From the NCBI GenBank assembly GCA_029219125.1, contig JAQXSU010000079.1, positions 1 to 11,474 on the forward strand: 11,474 nt of DNA. Direction: 5' to 3'. The DNA is from Bacillota bacterium (GTDB lineage Bacteria > Bacillota > Clostridia > Peptostreptococcales > Anaerovoracaceae). Under the pieces are notes generated by a model that saw only the letters and a list, made by a program, of their open reading frames with translations, ran no database searches and was not told the origin of the DNA. This document shows, piece by piece, positions 1 to 6,900 of the stretch (within the stretch, counting starts at the first letter, position 1; the number at the start of each line of letters is the position of its first letter). A program made the translations under genes and the position numbers.

Positions 1-1
1 G

Positions 2-298
2 ACGGCTAACTATGAAGAGGAGCAGAAAGGACTGGAGAGCCGGGTGGCAGAACTGAAAACGCTGCTTGCCGCCGAGAAAGACCGCTCCGTCAATGTTGAC
101 CACTTCCTGGCCCTTGTACGCAAGTATACGGATGTGCAGGAACTCACCGCTGAAATCGTCCGGGAATTTGTGGAGAAGGTGTATGTGTACCAGGCAGAGC
201 GGATTGACGGGCAGAAGGTTCAGCGCATCCGAATCGTTTGGAATTGCATCGGTGAATTTACGCCGCCAACCGTAACAAATACAGAAAAATCGGCATAG
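2..298 (+). CDS. Large serine recombinase, C-terminal fragment (TndX/TnpX type, DUF4368 end)
   Basis: The reading frame is open from the left edge, so the N-terminal catalytic serine domain and most of the protein lie outside the window. The visible ~98 residues begin with a charged heptad-like stretch (YEEEQKGLESRVAELKTLL), as in the coiled-coil region of large serine recombinases. The segments FLALVRKYTDVQELTAEIV, REFVEKVYVYQAE and RIRIVWNCIGEF follow, which I recognise as the characteristic C-terminal end of the Tn4451/Tn5397-like recombinases (DUF4368 region). Such enzymes excise and integrate conjugative or mobilisable elements at short att sites, and the gene usually lies close to one end of the element. 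Its position, reading outward towards chromosomal xpt with only ~130 bases between, fits that. Family assignment is confident; the type of element cannot be seen here. Confidence 0.88.
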   Translation, partial: TANYEEEQKGLESRVAELKTLLAAEKDRSVNVDHFLALVRKYTDVQELTAEIVREFVEKVYVYQAERIDGQKVQRIRIVWNCIGEFTPPTVTNTEKSA

Positions 299-332
299 CC
301 GGTAAATACATACCAACTATGCCGATATTTTT
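286..332. terminator. Bidirectional intrinsic terminator overlapping the recombinase stop codon
   Basis: ATCGGCATAG at 289-298 pairs perfectly with CTATGCCGAT at 317-326. Inside the loop a second short stem forms (GGTA 301-304 with TACC 311-314). A T-run (328-332) follows on the plus strand, and an A-run (285-289) precedes it, giving a T-run on the minus strand. It can therefore end recombinase transcription and also catch xpt transcripts arriving from the other side. The left arm contains the recombinase TAG stop. Confidence 0.85.
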
Positions 333-425
333 CCGGGATTGCGTATCCCTAAGTTGCACCACTAAATGGGAGCCGGCGTTTTTTTCTGCTTAATATTCTG
401 CATAATATTGCTTTTCCGTTTTATT
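299..425. other. Mobile-element end / chromosomal junction region
   Basis: These ~130 bases separate the recombinase gene from convergent xpt and must contain the element's attachment junction, if the usual arrangement holds. They contain the right arm of the terminator, a small inverted repeat (335-349) and an isolated GC-rich arm with a T-run (371-385). The T-rich tail up to the xpt stop has no recognisable gene. The exact crossover point cannot be placed without the other end of the element or an empty-site genome. Confidence 0.45.
335..349. repeat. Small inverted repeat near the element end
   Basis: GGGAT (335-339) and ATCCC (345-349) form a 5-base inverted repeat around TGCGT. It lies just beyond the terminator, where a serine recombinase would bind its att site. 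A recombinase-binding role is only a guess from position; so short a repeat could be chance. Confidence 0.3.
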
Positions 426-1007
426 CTATTGCGCCCGGAAGGTGATTGCTCCGGTTGTGGGATCCATGGCGTCAACGATAGCAAGGGATTCCAGCTGGTA
501 TCCAAGATTGCGGATAATCTTGCCGCCGTTCTGAAAGCCTTTTTCTACGGCGATGCCGATGCCCTCCACGGTTCCCCCTGCCTGCTGGACGATGGAAATC
601 AGGCCCTGCAGGGCGCATCCGTTGGCCAGGAAATCGTCAATAATCAGCACATGGTCCTCCGGACCTAAAAAATCTTTGGACACGATGACCTGGTTCACAT
701 TTTTATGGGTAAAGGATTCCACCTCTGCCACATAGACGTCTCCTGCAATGTTTATGCTCTTGGACTTCTTGGCGAAAACCACCGGCACACCGAAATGCCG
801 CGCGGCAATGCAGGCGATGCCGATGCCGGATGCCTCGATGGTGAGGATTTTGTTAATTGGTCTGTCGGCAAACCGCACCTTCCATTCTGCGCCCATCTGG
901 TCGAACAGACCGATATCCATCTGATGATTCAGGAAGCTGTCCACCTTCAGCACGTTTCCTTCCCGTACAATGCCGTCTTTCTGTATTCTTTCTTCTAAAA
1001 AGTTCAT
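426..1007 (-). CDS. xpt: Xanthine phosphoribosyltransferase
   Basis: This cytosolic purine-salvage enzyme converts xanthine and PRPP to XMP. The 193-residue product matches the usual length of Xpt (about 190-194). It shows the family N-terminal block VLKVDSFLNHQ (residues 19-29), the TIEASGIG segment (56-63), PVVFAKKSKS (75-84) and the PRPP-binding loop VLIIDDFLANG (120-130). I chose the ATG at 1007 rather than the in-frame start at 1034 because GGAAGG (1016-1021) sits 8 bases upstream and the protein then begins MNFLEERI, as in homologues. It is the last gene on the minus strand, about 100 bases after nfnB and beyond a hairpin terminator. The space is too short for the purine riboswitch that often precedes xpt in Bacillota, and I see no convincing promoter. 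Expression probably depends on readthrough. Downstream transcripts would meet the bidirectional terminator at 286-332. Confidence 0.95.
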   Translation of the reverse strand: MNFLEERIQKDGIVREGNVLKVDSFLNHQMDIGLFDQMGAEWKVRFADRPINKILTIEASGIGIACIAARHFGVPVVFAKKSKSINIAGDVYVAEVESFTHKNVNQVIVSKDFLGPEDHVLIIDDFLANGCALQGLISIVQQAGGTVEGIGIAVEKGFQNGGKIIRNLGYQLESLAIVDAMDPTTGAITFRAQ

Positions 1008-1052
1008 TGCAATTTCCTTCCCGTCGTTTCCCATTCTTTTCCCTTGTGTGAA

Positions 1053-1079
1053 AAGGAGCAGCCGTCGAGACTGCTCCTT
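1053..1079 (-). terminator. Intrinsic terminator after nfnB
   Basis: AAGGAGCAG (1053-1061) and CTGCTCCTT (1071-1079) form a perfect 9-base stem with a 9-base loop. Read on the minus strand, the right arm runs into TTTTC, so this is a moderate intrinsic terminator about 30 bases after the nfnB stop. No T-run follows on the plus strand. The short U-tract suggests incomplete termination, which would let some transcription reach xpt. Confidence 0.62.
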
Positions 1080-1109
1080 CTGATTTACAATTGTTTCTTT
1101 GTCCGTACT

Positions 1110-2501
1110 TTATTTTCCGGCAAGGTATGCATCAATGCTGGCTGCAGCTTTCTTTCCTGCACCCATGGCCTTGATTACAGTAGCAGCACCGGTTACTGCA
1201 TCGCCGCCGGCAAAGATGCCTTCGCGGTTGGTAGCAGCCGCATCGTCTGTGCCGATTCCGCCCTTCTTGTTGGCTTCCAGCTTTTCGGTGGTATCCAGAA
1301 TCAGGGTATTCAGCTTGGTACCGATGGACATGATAACCATATCCACAGGAATCACATGGTTGGAGCCTTCCACGACGACCGGTTTTCTTCTTCCGGATGC
1401 ATCCGGTTCTCCCAGTTCCATGCTGACGCATTCAATACCGGTTACCACACCGTTTTCATCGCCTTTGATCTCTACCGGGTTGGTCAGCAGCTTGAAGACG
1501 ATGCCTTCTTCCATGGCATGGTGCACTTCTTCTGCTCTTGCAGGCAGTTCGTCCATGCTGCGGCGGTAGATGATATATACTTCGCTGGCGCCCATGCGCT
1601 TCGCGCAGCGTGCTGCGTCCATGGCTACGTTTCCGCCGCCCACGATGGCAATCTTATCTGCATGCATAATCGGAGTATCATATTCATCCAGGTATGCCTT
1701 CATCAGGTTGATACGGGTCAGATATTCGTTGGCAGAGCATACGCCGATCAGGTTTTCACCCGGAATATTCATGAAGGAAGGAAGTCCTGCACCGGTTCCG
1801 ATGAATACGGATTCAAAGCCTTCTTCTTTCATCAGTTCATCTACAGTGAAGGCACGGCCTACCACTGCGTTGGTCACAAACTTTACGCCCTTGGCTTCCA
1901 GCTTGGCAACTTCTGCAGCTACGATTTCCTTCGGCAGACGGAACTGCGGAATACCATATACCAGCACGCCGCCGGTCTTATGGAGTGCTTCATATACCGT
2001 TACATCGTAGCCTTTGTTGATCAGGTCGCCTGCGCATGCCAGACCTGCAGGGCCTGCACCGATGACAGCAACCTTGTGTCCGTTGGACTCTGCCGGCTGA
2101 ATTTCCACATCGCCGAAGTTTGCTGCATGCCAGTCTGCTACGAAACGTTCCAGACGGCCGATGCCGACTGCTTCGCCCTTAATGGCGTGAACGCACTTGC
2201 CCTCGCATTGGTTTTCCTGCGGACAAACACGGCCGCAGATGGCAGGCAGGGAACTGGTTTCACTGATGATCTGATAAGCAGCCTCGAAGTCTCCTTCTGC
2301 TACCTTGGCGATAAAATCAGGAATCTTAACCATAACCGGGCAGCCTGTCATGCAAGGCCGCTTGCGGCACTTCAGGCACCGCATGGCTTCTCTGATAGCC
2401 ATTTCCTCCGTGTAGCCTGTGCACACTTCGAGGAAGTTTTTATTTCTTACGTCAGGAGCCTGTTCCGGCATCGGGTTCTTTTCTCTTACTAAATTAATCA
2501 T
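1110..2501 (-). CDS. nfnB: NADP-binding subunit of NADH-dependent reduced ferredoxin:NADP+ oxidoreductase (NfnB, GltD-like)
   Basis: This is the large subunit of the flavin-based bifurcating enzyme NfnAB. It has 463 residues, the normal family size. The N-terminal iron-sulfur region carries C42-x2-C45-x4-C50-x3-C54 and C89-x3-C93-x5-C99-x3-C103, which hold two [4Fe-4S] clusters in this family. An FAD-binding Rossmann motif VAVIGAGPAG (144-153), an NADP-binding motif GGGNVAMDAAR (288-298) and the C-terminal flavin motif FAGGDAVTGAATV (430-442) follow. The ATG at 2501 is preferred over the GTG at 2513 because AGGAGGTG (2511-2518) is 9 bases upstream of the former and overlaps the latter. The gene overlaps the 3' end of nfnA by 8 bases, implying translational coupling. 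Database pipelines often call such proteins glutamate synthase small subunit (GltD). No glutamate synthase large subunit is present here, and nfnA next door settles the identity. Confidence 0.93.
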   Translation of the reverse strand: MINLVREKNPMPEQAPDVRNKNFLEVCTGYTEEMAIREAMRCLKCRKRPCMTGCPVMVKIPDFIAKVAEGDFEAAYQIISETSSLPAICGRVCPQENQCEGKCVHAIKGEAVGIGRLERFVADWHAANFGDVEIQPAESNGHKVAVIGAGPAGLACAGDLINKGYDVTVYEALHKTGGVLVYGIPQFRLPKEIVAAEVAKLEAKGVKFVTNAVVGRAFTVDELMKEEGFESVFIGTGAGLPSFMNIPGENLIGVCSANEYLTRINLMKAYLDEYDTPIMHADKIAIVGGGNVAMDAARCAKRMGASEVYIIYRRSMDELPARAEEVHHAMEEGIVFKLLTNPVEIKGDENGVVTGIECVSMELGEPDASGRRKPVVVEGSNHVIPVDMVIMSIGTKLNTLILDTTEKLEANKKGGIGTDDAAATNREGIFAGGDAVTGAATVIKAMGAGKKAAASIDAYLAGK

Positions 2502-3348
2502 TGTAACGAACACCTCCTGTCAGTCTGCATACATGTGCTCTGTCGTGGGCTTCCTGATCCTTATAGTAGTTGCTTCTCTTGATCAGGTCGTCCCAGTCAA
2601 CCAGGCTTCCGTCAAATTCAGGTCCATCTACGCATACGAACTTGTCTTCTCCGCCGATTTTGCACCGGCAGCCGCCGCACATGCCTGTACCGTCGATCAT
2701 GTATGCGGTCAGGGAAGCGATGGAATGAATGTTGTATTTTTCAGCAATCTGGCAAACCAGTTTCATCATAATCGGAGGTCCTACGGCCACGATTTCATCG
2801 TATTCGTTGCCTTCCTGAATCAGCTGTTCCAGCTTCTGGGTGGTAAACATCTTTTCGCCGTAGGAACCGTCATCGGTTACCACGTACAGACGATCCACAC
2901 CGGCGCGGAATTCATCTTCCAGAATAACCAGTTCTTTATTCTTAAAGCCTTCGATCATATCCACTTCCACGCCGGCTTTCTTCATACCGGTTGCCAGAGG
3001 ATATGCCAGTGCGTTTCCGGTACCCCCGCCAACCACGCAGACCTTCTTCAGACCTTCCATGTGGGTCGGTCTTCCCAGAGGGCCTACGATGTCTGCGAAG
3101 CAGTCGCCTTCTTCCAGCTGATCCATCAGCATGGTGGTTCTGCCTACAGCAGCATAGATCAGATCAATGGTACCGTCTTTTTCATCATGACCAGCCATGG
3201 TGAGAGGGATTCTCTCACCATATTCATCGGTACGAAGGATGATGAACTGACCCGGCTTCGCATGCTTCGCAACCAGAGGTGCGTAGACCTTCAGCCATAC
3301 CATGTTGTCATTGAGTCTTCTTTTATAAGTTACTTCAAACATTTTCAT
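2494..3348 (-). CDS. nfnA: NAD-binding subunit of NADH-dependent reduced ferredoxin:NADP+ oxidoreductase (NfnA, ferredoxin-NADP reductase family)
   Basis: This small subunit of NfnAB has 284 residues. An N-terminal flavin-binding barrel (motif RIPLTMAG, 46-53) is followed by a nucleotide-binding domain with VCVVGGGTGNALAYPLA (103-119) and VAVGPPIMM (187-195). A C-terminal [2Fe-2S] site has C224, C227, C229 and C239. D219, five residues before C224, fits the Asp-plus-three-Cys ligation described for Nfn structures (D219, C224, C227, C239). The fold is shared with PyrK, but no pyrD is adjacent and nfnB overlaps its end. The ATG at 3348 has AAAGGAGGAT (3357-3366) about 10 bases upstream; the ATG at 3342 is too far away. 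It starts 19 bases after the PFOR stop, in the same operon. The subunit handles NADH and passes electrons to the bifurcating flavin in NfnB. Confidence 0.93.
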   Translation of the reverse strand: MKMFEVTYKRRLNDNMVWLKVYAPLVAKHAKPGQFIILRTDEYGERIPLTMAGHDEKDGTIDLIYAAVGRTTMLMDQLEEGDCFADIVGPLGRPTHMEGLKKVCVVGGGTGNALAYPLATGMKKAGVEVDMIEGFKNKELVILEDEFRAGVDRLYVVTDDGSYGEKMFTTQKLEQLIQEGNEYDEIVAVGPPIMMKLVCQIAEKYNIHSIASLTAYMIDGTGMCGGCRCKIGGEDKFVCVDGPEFDGSLVDWDDLIKRSNYYKDQEAHDRAHVCRLTGGVRYND

Positions 3349-3367
3349 ATGTCTTCATCCTCCTTTC

Positions 3368-6300
3368 CTAATTATCCAGGCTCTTCTTACGGTTCATCAG
3401 AGTAGCATATCTTTCGTTTGCCATTTCTTCTGCCTTTTCGAAGAGTTCTTCTGCTCTTTCAGGGAACTTCAGCTTCAGGGAGTTGTAACGAACTTCACCC
3501 ATGATGAAGTCTCTGTAGCTTTCGGTCGGAGCTGCACTGTCGATAGACAGCGGATTCTTGCCTTCTGCAGCCAGAGCAGGGTTGTATCTCAGCAGGTTCC
3601 AGTAACCGGAACGAACTGCATTCTTCATTTCCAGCATCGCCTTGTTCATGCCGGCCTTCACGCCGTGGTTGATACAAGGAGCGTATGCGATAATCAGGGA
3701 AGGACCGTCATAAGCTTCTGCTTCGCGGATTGCCTTCAGGGTCTGTTCAGGGTTTGCACCCATTGCAATCTGGGCTACATATACATAGCCGTATGCCATG
3801 GCAATCTGTGCCAGATCCTTTTTCTTTACTGCCTTACCGGAAGCTGCGAATTTGGCAACTGCACCGATCGGAGTAGCCTTGGAGGACTGACCGCCTGTGT
3901 TGGAGTAAACTTCGGTATCGAATACCATCACGTTTACGTTTTCACCGGATGCCAGAACGTGGTCCAGACCGCCGTAACCGATATCGTAAGCCCAGCCGTC
4001 ACCGCCGAAGATCCACATGGACGGCTTGATCAGCATATCCTTGTTGGCAACAACGTAAGCGGCATCTTCGTTGGAAGCAGCCAGTTCTTCACACTTGGCC
4101 AGAAGGATTTCGCCGGTCTTTTCCGCATGTTCTGCATCATTCATGGTAGCCAGCCATGCTTTTGCAGGAACGCCAACCACGTCAACCAGACGTTCTACGG
4201 CAGACTTCATTTCGTTTCTTCTCGCATTGACGGAAATGGCCATGCCGAGACCGAATTCTGCGTTGTCCTCGAACAGGGAGTTTGCCCATGCAGGACCTCT
4301 GCCTTCCTTGTTTACGGTGTACGGAGTTGCCGGTGCGGAGCAGCCCCAGATGGAGGAGCAGCCGGTTGCGTTGGCAATGTACATTCTGTCACCAAAGAGC
4401 TGAGTGATCAGCTTGGCGTAAGGAGATTCACCGCAGCCCGGGCATGCGCCGGAGAATTCCATCAGAGGCTGTCTGAACTGGGATCCCTTTACGGTATCTG
4501 CCTTGAACGGTGTTTCCTTTTCGTCGATATGATCAAACAGGTAAGTAAATCTTTCCTGCTGTGCATTTACATATTCGTCTTCTGCCGGAATCATTTCCAG
4601 AGCTTTGTTTCTGGCCGGGCAAACCTGTGCGCAGGAACCGCAGCCGGTGCAGTCCAGAGCAGAAATTGCCAGGGTGAACTTCTTGTCCTTGGCACCCTTC
4701 ATGGTCAGGGTTCCGGTCACTTCGCCTTCTGCCACTTCTTCGTCAGTCAGAACGAACGGACGGATAACGCCGTGCGGACATACATAAGAACACCAGTTGC
4801 ACTGCATGCAGTTCTTCATGTTCCACTTTGGTACATCTGCAGCGATGCCACGCTTTTCGTAAGCGGCGGTACCAGCCGGAATCATACCGTTTGCTGTATC
4901 CAGGAAGGTGGAAACAGGAACGGCATCACCGGTCAGGGTGTTGGTTGGTACCAGAACCTTGTTCAGATATTCTGTCTGCTGCTCATTGCGTCCAACCAGT
5001 TTCTTCGCTTCTTCGGTTTCTTCTGCGGTCTTCCAGCTTTCCGGAATTTCCACTTTATGAATATGGTTTACACCGGCATCCACAGCAGCCTGGTTCATCT
5101 TTACGATGTTTTCACCCTTCTTGCCGTAGGTCTTCTGGATGGCGTCCTTCATATAGCCTACTGCATCATCGATTGGAATGATGTCAGCCAGCTTGAAGAA
5201 TGCTGCCTGAAGTACAGTATTGGTTCTTCTTGCACCCAGACCGATTTCCTTGGCAATGGATACGGCGTCGCAGGTGTAGAACTGTACGTTGTTATTGGCG
5301 ATATATCTCTTCACTTTGGCAGGCAGGTGGTGATCCAGCTCTTCATCATTCCATACGCAGTTCAGCAGGAAGAATCCGCCCGGTTTCACATCCTGTACCA
5401 TTTCATATCTGTACAGATATGCAGAGTTATGGCATGCAACGAAGTCAGCCTGCTTTACATAGTAGGTGGACTTAATCGGCTCATCACCGAAACGCAGGTG
5501 GGAGATGGTTACGCCGCCGGATTTCTTGGAGTCATACTGGAAGTATGCCTGTACCTTTTTATCTGTGTGGTCACCAATAATCTTTACGGAGTTCTTGTTG
5601 GCGCCAACGGTTCCGTCAGCACCCAGACCCCAGAACTTGCAGGCCTTGGTTCCCTTCGGAGCCACATCCGGATTTTCGGTTACCGGCAGTGACAGTCCTG
5701 TCACATCGTCTGTAATGGAGATGGTGAATTCCTTCTTCGGAGATTCGCTCCACAGATTTTCATAAACAGCCAGAATATCTCCAGGCTGGGTATCCTTGGA
5801 ACCCAGACCGTAACGTCCGCCGCATACAAAGCAGTTTTCGAATTCAGTGCCTCTCAGTGCAGCTACGATGTCCAGGAACAGAGGCTCGCCCATGCCGCCC
5901 GGTTCCTTGGTTCTGTCCAGAACTGCAATCTTCTTCGCCGTCTTAGGCATTACATTCAGCAGATACTTCTGAGAGAACGGACGGTACAGATGTACTTCGA
6001 TGATGCCGACTTTCTTTCCTTTCCCGTTCAGGTAGTCAATCAGTTCTTCTGCAGCATCGCAGACGGAGCCCATCGCTACGATGATTTCTTCTGCGTCCGG
6101 CGCGCCATAGTAGTTGAACGGCTTATAGTCTGTGCCAATCCTGGCATTGACTTTTTCCATGTATTCATTGACGATATCCGCAGTTTCCAGGTAAGCCGGG
6201 TTGCAGGCTTCTCTGTGCTGGAAGAAGGTTTCCGGCTGCTCAGCGGAACCTCTGCTGTGCGGATTCATCGGATGCAGCGCATTCTGCTTGAACCGCTTTA

Positions 6301-6895
6301 CTGCATCCCAGTCAACCATTTCCTTCAGATCTTCATAGTCCCACATTTCAATCTTCTGATTTTCGTGGGAGGTTCTGAAACCGTCGAAGAAATGAAGCAT
6401 CGGCAGTTTGCCGGCGATGGTAGCCAGATGTGCAACGGCAGCCAGGTCCATAACCTGCTGTACGCTGTTGGAGCACAGCATGGCAAAACCGGTCTGACGG
6501 CATCCCATCACGTCGGAGTGGTCACCGAAGATGGACAGGGCGTGAGTTGCCAGCGCTCTTGCTGCCACGTGGAATACGGTCGGTGTCTGTTCTCCTGCCA
6601 GTTTATACATATTCGGAATCATCAGAAGCAGACCCTGGGAAGCGGTAAAGGTGGAGGTATAGGAACCTGCGGTGATGGCACCGTGTACTGCACCTGCTGC
6701 GCCGCCTTCGGACTGCATTTCTACGATTTTAACTTTTTCTCCAAAGATATTGGTTCTGTCCTGGGAAACCCATTCGTCCATGCTCTCTGCCATCGGGGAA
6801 GATGGTGTAATCGGGTAAATCGCTGCAACCTCAGAGAAGGCATAAGCTACATGAGCGGCCGCGGTGTTTCCATCCATAGTCTTTAATTTTCTCAC
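3368..6895 (-). CDS. nifJ: Pyruvate:ferredoxin (flavodoxin) oxidoreductase, single-chain
   Basis: This cytosolic, thiamine-diphosphate enzyme oxidises pyruvate plus CoA to acetyl-CoA and CO2 and reduces ferredoxin. At 1175 residues it is full length. In order it shows the N-terminal domain TMDGNTAAAHVAYAF (6-20) with YPITPSSPMAE (27-37); SEGGAAGAVHG (62-72), containing the conserved catalytic Glu; the gamma-domain motif GLGADGTVGANKNSVKIIG (423-441); and an inserted 2x[4Fe-4S] ferredoxin domain with C696/C699/C702/C706 and C749/C752/C755/C759. Ligands of the TPP-proximal cluster follow (C818, C821, C846, C1074), along with the TPP motif GDGWAYDIGYGGLDHV (966-981). I place the start at the GTG at 6895, because AAGGAG (6906-6911) is 10 bases upstream and the N-terminus then matches homologues. 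The GTG at 6904 is only one base from that site. It begins 5 bases after the polyferredoxin stop. No catalytic residue appears to be missing. Confidence 0.97.
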   Translation of the reverse strand: MRKLKTMDGNTAAAHVAYAFSEVAAIYPITPSSPMAESMDEWVSQDRTNIFGEKVKIVEMQSEGGAAGAVHGAITAGSYTSTFTASQGLLLMIPNMYKLAGEQTPTVFHVAARALATHALSIFGDHSDVMGCRQTGFAMLCSNSVQQVMDLAAVAHLATIAGKLPMLHFFDGFRTSHENQKIEMWDYEDLKEMVDWDAVKRFKQNALHPMNPHSRGSAEQPETFFQHREACNPAYLETADIVNEYMEKVNARIGTDYKPFNYYGAPDAEEIIVAMGSVCDAAEELIDYLNGKGKKVGIIEVHLYRPFSQKYLLNVMPKTAKKIAVLDRTKEPGGMGEPLFLDIVAALRGTEFENCFVCGGRYGLGSKDTQPGDILAVYENLWSESPKKEFTISITDDVTGLSLPVTENPDVAPKGTKACKFWGLGADGTVGANKNSVKIIGDHTDKKVQAYFQYDSKKSGGVTISHLRFGDEPIKSTYYVKQADFVACHNSAYLYRYEMVQDVKPGGFFLLNCVWNDEELDHHLPAKVKRYIANNNVQFYTCDAVSIAKEIGLGARRTNTVLQAAFFKLADIIPIDDAVGYMKDAIQKTYGKKGENIVKMNQAAVDAGVNHIHKVEIPESWKTAEETEEAKKLVGRNEQQTEYLNKVLVPTNTLTGDAVPVSTFLDTANGMIPAGTAAYEKRGIAADVPKWNMKNCMQCNWCSYVCPHGVIRPFVLTDEEVAEGEVTGTLTMKGAKDKKFTLAISALDCTGCGSCAQVCPARNKALEMIPAEDEYVNAQQERFTYLFDHIDEKETPFKADTVKGSQFRQPLMEFSGACPGCGESPYAKLITQLFGDRMYIANATGCSSIWGCSAPATPYTVNKEGRGPAWANSLFEDNAEFGLGMAISVNARRNEMKSAVERLVDVVGVPAKAWLATMNDAEHAEKTGEILLAKCEELAASNEDAAYVVANKDMLIKPSMWIFGGDGWAYDIGYGGLDHVLASGENVNVMVFDTEVYSNTGGQSSKATPIGAVAKFAASGKAVKKKDLAQIAMAYGYVYVAQIAMGANPEQTLKAIREAEAYDGPSLIIAYAPCINHGVKAGMNKAMLEMKNAVRSGYWNLLRYNPALAAEGKNPLSIDSAAPTESYRDFIMGEVRYNSLKLKFPERAEELFEKAEEMANERYATLMNRKKSLDN

Positions 6896-6900
6896 CTGAA

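Noticed and set aside
1044..2492. Long plus-strand open frame antisense to nfnB
   Set aside because: It mirrors nfnB codons, has no family resemblance or ribosome binding site, and the minus-strand protein is unmistakable.
1110..2501. Glutamate synthase small subunit (GltD)
   Set aside because: No large subunit gene is present, and the overlapping nfnA gene with its [2Fe-2S] site makes NfnB the better call.
2494..3348. Dihydroorotate dehydrogenase electron-transfer subunit (PyrK)
   Set aside because: No pyrD or other pyrimidine genes are adjacent, and the partner gene is nfnB.
3665..5692. Plus-strand open frame of about 675 codons antisense to PFOR
   Set aside because: The frame is a by-product of codon bias in the PFOR gene. 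Its cysteine- and histidine-rich translation matches nothing recognisable.
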